DNA from: Saccharopolyspora elongata
GTDB taxonomy: Bacteria; Actinomycetota; Actinomycetes; Mycobacteriales; Pseudonocardiaceae
Direction: 5' to 3'
Assembly: GCF_004348985.1 (NCBI RefSeq)
Contig: NZ_SMKW01000014.1
Coordinates: 1-64,000 of the forward strand
Length of the DNA: 64,000 nucleotides
The stretch's first letter is position 1; every line of letters begins with the position of its first letter. The translations under genes and the position numbers were made by a program. Of the stretch, positions 62,450 to 64,000 are shown piece by piece. Below the pieces are notes generated by a model. The model did no database searches and was not told the origin of the DNA. It was given only the letters and a program-made list of their open reading frames with translations.

Positions 62450-64000
62450 GTGTTGCGGACGCTGACTGCGGCGGCTGCCCGCCGGTGGGCCGACCTGGCG
62501 CTGGCCGGGCTGGCTGCCGAGCGCGACGCGATCGACCGGATCAACGTCTACCCGGTCGCCGACGGCGACACCGGCACCAACCTGCTGCACACGATGCGCG
62601 CGGCGGTGGACGCACTCGACGCGGTCGAGCCGGACACGCTCGGCGGCGTGCTCGCCGCGCTGTCGAAGGGCGCGCTCGGTGGCGCGTGCGGGAACTCCGG
62701 CGTGCTGCTTTCGCAGGCCCTGCGCGGCATCGCCGAGTCGTTGCGCGACGTCGCCGAAGCCGATGGCCGGGCGTTCGGTGCGGCGTTGGCCCGCGCGGAC
62801 GAGCTGGCCAGGCAGGCCGTCGCCGAGCCCGTAGAGGGCACGGTGCTGTCGGTGTTGCGCGCCGCAGCGCTCGCGGCCGGGGCCGGCGAGCTCGACGCGG
62901 TCGTGCATCGCGCGACCCGGGCCGCTGTCGACGCGTTGGCCGCCACTCCGGGCCAGCTCTCGGTGCTCTCCGACGCCGGCGTCGTCGATGCCGGCGGGCG
63001 GGGCCTGGTGATCATGCTCGACGCTTTGCACGCGGTGGTGCGCGATGGCGAGCGGCTCGCGCCGGAGGCGCCGGTGGCGGGCGACTCGGGTGTGCTGGAG
63101 CACGAGTCGCAGCACGAGTACGAGGTCATGTACCTGCTGGCCGACACCGATCAGGACCGGGTCGCGGCGCTGCGCGATGCGTTGTGCGCGCTCGGCGACT
63201 GCGTGTCGGTGGTCGGTGACGGCGCGGACTCCTGGGCCGTGCACGTGCACTGCGACGACATCGGGGCGGCGATCGAGTCGGGCATCGGGACCGGGCGCGT
63301 GCACAAGATCAAGGTCACCCGGTTCGCCGACCAGCAGGCCGCGTTCGCGCGGGACGTCGCCGTGCTCGCCTGCGTCACCGACGACGTCCTGGGGGATCTG
63401 TTCGCCGCCGAGGGTGCGGATGTGCTGGTCGGCGGCGCGGAGCTGACCGAGGAGCGGCTCCGCGAGGCGTTCGTCGCGACCGGCGCCGCGCACGTCGTCG
63501 TGCTGCCCAACGACGCGGCGACGGCTGCTGCGGTGGAGAGGGTCGGCGCGATCGGCGAGGGGCAGGACGTGGTCGTGGTGCCGATGGCGTCGCCGGTGCA
63601 GGGGCTGGCCGCGCTCGCGGTGCACGATCCGACCCGGCGCCGGGCCGCCGACCAGGTGGCGATGGCCGAGGCGGCGGCCGCGACGCGGCGCGGCGAGCTG
63701 CGCATCGCCGATGCCGAGGCGCTGACCTGGGTCGGCCGCTGCCTGCCCGGCGACGTGCTCGGGCTGATCGACGGCGAGGTCGTGCTCATCGGCGACGACG
63801 TGCCCGCCGCGGCCCGCGAGCTCGCCACCAGGATGCTCGCCACCGGTGGCGAGCTGCTCACGGCGCTGGTCCGGGCCGATGCCCCGGACGGCCTGCCGGA
63901 TGCGCTGGCCGGGCACCTCCGCCACGCCCATCCCGAGGTCGAGTTCGCCCACTACCCGGGCGGGAACCTCGACGCGCTGCTGCTCATCGGCGTCGAGTAG
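62450..64000 (+). CDS. DAK2 (DhaL/FakA-like) domain protein
   Basis: The 516-aa protein starts with a DhaL-type ATP-binding domain (INVYPVADGDTGTNLLHTM near 31-49, SKGALGGACGNSGVLLSQALRG, PVEGTVLSVLRAA, SDAGVVDAGGRGLVIML) and continues with the FakA-type middle and C-terminal region (YEVMYLL, VGDGADSWAVHVHCDDIG, DVVVVPMASPVQGLAALAVHDP). In Gram-positives such proteins are fatty-acid kinase subunits working with DegV/FakB; no FakB gene is in the window. It corresponds to Rv2974c/Rv2975c. GTG with GGGAGG 6 nt upstream. The stop is the last codon of the window. Confidence 0.93.
   Translation: MLRTLTAAAARRWADLALAGLAAERDAIDRINVYPVADGDTGTNLLHTMRAAVDALDAVEPDTLGGVLAALSKGALGGACGNSGVLLSQALRGIAESLRDVAEADGRAFGAALARADELARQAVAEPVEGTVLSVLRAAALAAGAGELDAVVHRATRAAVDALAATPGQLSVLSDAGVVDAGGRGLVIMLDALHAVVRDGERLAPEAPVAGDSGVLEHESQHEYEVMYLLADTDQDRVAALRDALCALGDCVSVVGDGADSWAVHVHCDDIGAAIESGIGTGRVHKIKVTRFADQQAAFARDVAVLACVTDDVLGDLFAAEGADVLVGGAELTEERLREAFVATGAAHVVVLPNDAATAAAVERVGAIGEGQDVVVVPMASPVQGLAALAVHDPTRRRAADQVAMAEAAAATRRGELRIADAEALTWVGRCLPGDVLGLIDGEVVLIGDDVPAAARELATRMLATGGELLTALVRADAPDGLPDALAGHLRHAHPEVEFAHYPGGNLDALLLIGVE

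Overview
The window is chromosomal DNA of a high-GC actinomycete. Gene order matches, from memory, the Mycobacterium tuberculosis segment Rv2974c-Rv3014c (ligA, ACT protein, gatCAB, ilvBNC, serA, leuB, FAH protein, gltX, an IclR regulator, leuCD, hupB, mutT1/ppk, fbiD, gpsA, ddl, DUF3515, thiL, ung, DAK protein). With the added genes (DUF6461, DUF397-type, MocR, ECF sigma factors) this suggests a Pseudonocardiaceae member, probably Saccharopolyspora-like. The genus is an inference.

Layout. 1-5.5 kb: a reductase and two conserved unknowns, ligA and a GNAT. 5.6-10.2 kb: an ACT protein facing the gatC-gatA-(65 aa ORF)-gatB operon. 10.3-18 kb: accessory genes (SDR and aromatic monooxygenase with a TetR regulator, lipoprotein, alpha/beta hydrolase, DoxX, ECF sigma with a small partner). 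18-35 kb: branched-chain amino acid and serine block (ilvD, ilvBNC, serA, leuB, cimA) mixed with SRPBCC/ArsR, FAH, an FAD oxidoreductase and gltX. 35-40 kb: HAD hydrolase, tRNA-Gln and two tRNA-Glu copies that flank a GlxA-type regulator and an exported DJ-1 protein. 40-51 kb: IclR regulator and leuCD, hupB, mutT1-ppk, fbiD, plsC-gpsA and a Cys/Met-metabolism PLP enzyme. 51-64 kb: cysteine dioxygenase behind a cysteine-rich leader peptide, PNPOx-like gene facing a MocR regulator, ddl, DUF3515, Lrp-type domain, thiL, an MFS carrier, ung, rpmB and a DAK protein.

Regulation visible in the sequence. Three peptide-attenuator leaders are readable: before ilvB (Leu/Ile/Val codons), before cimA (Val-Ile-Ile-Ile) and before cysteine dioxygenase (Cys codons). 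Many genes have a TAnnnT-type -10 box ending 6-8 nt before the start codon, the layout of leaderless transcripts. Palindromic operators sit beside the TetR, ArsR, IclR and MocR genes.

The strongest unexplained signal is a family of about 170-190 bp intergenic elements, seven copies between 19.9 and 61.9 kb, folding into one long interrupted hairpin whose stems change by compensatory substitutions from copy to copy. Further structure includes a second hairpin family with GTCGTGAGTG / CACTCACGAC arms, a duplicated tRNA-Glu unit followed by a 276-nt stretch with no A on the + strand, and a perfect 28-bp hairpin between thiL and the MFS gene.
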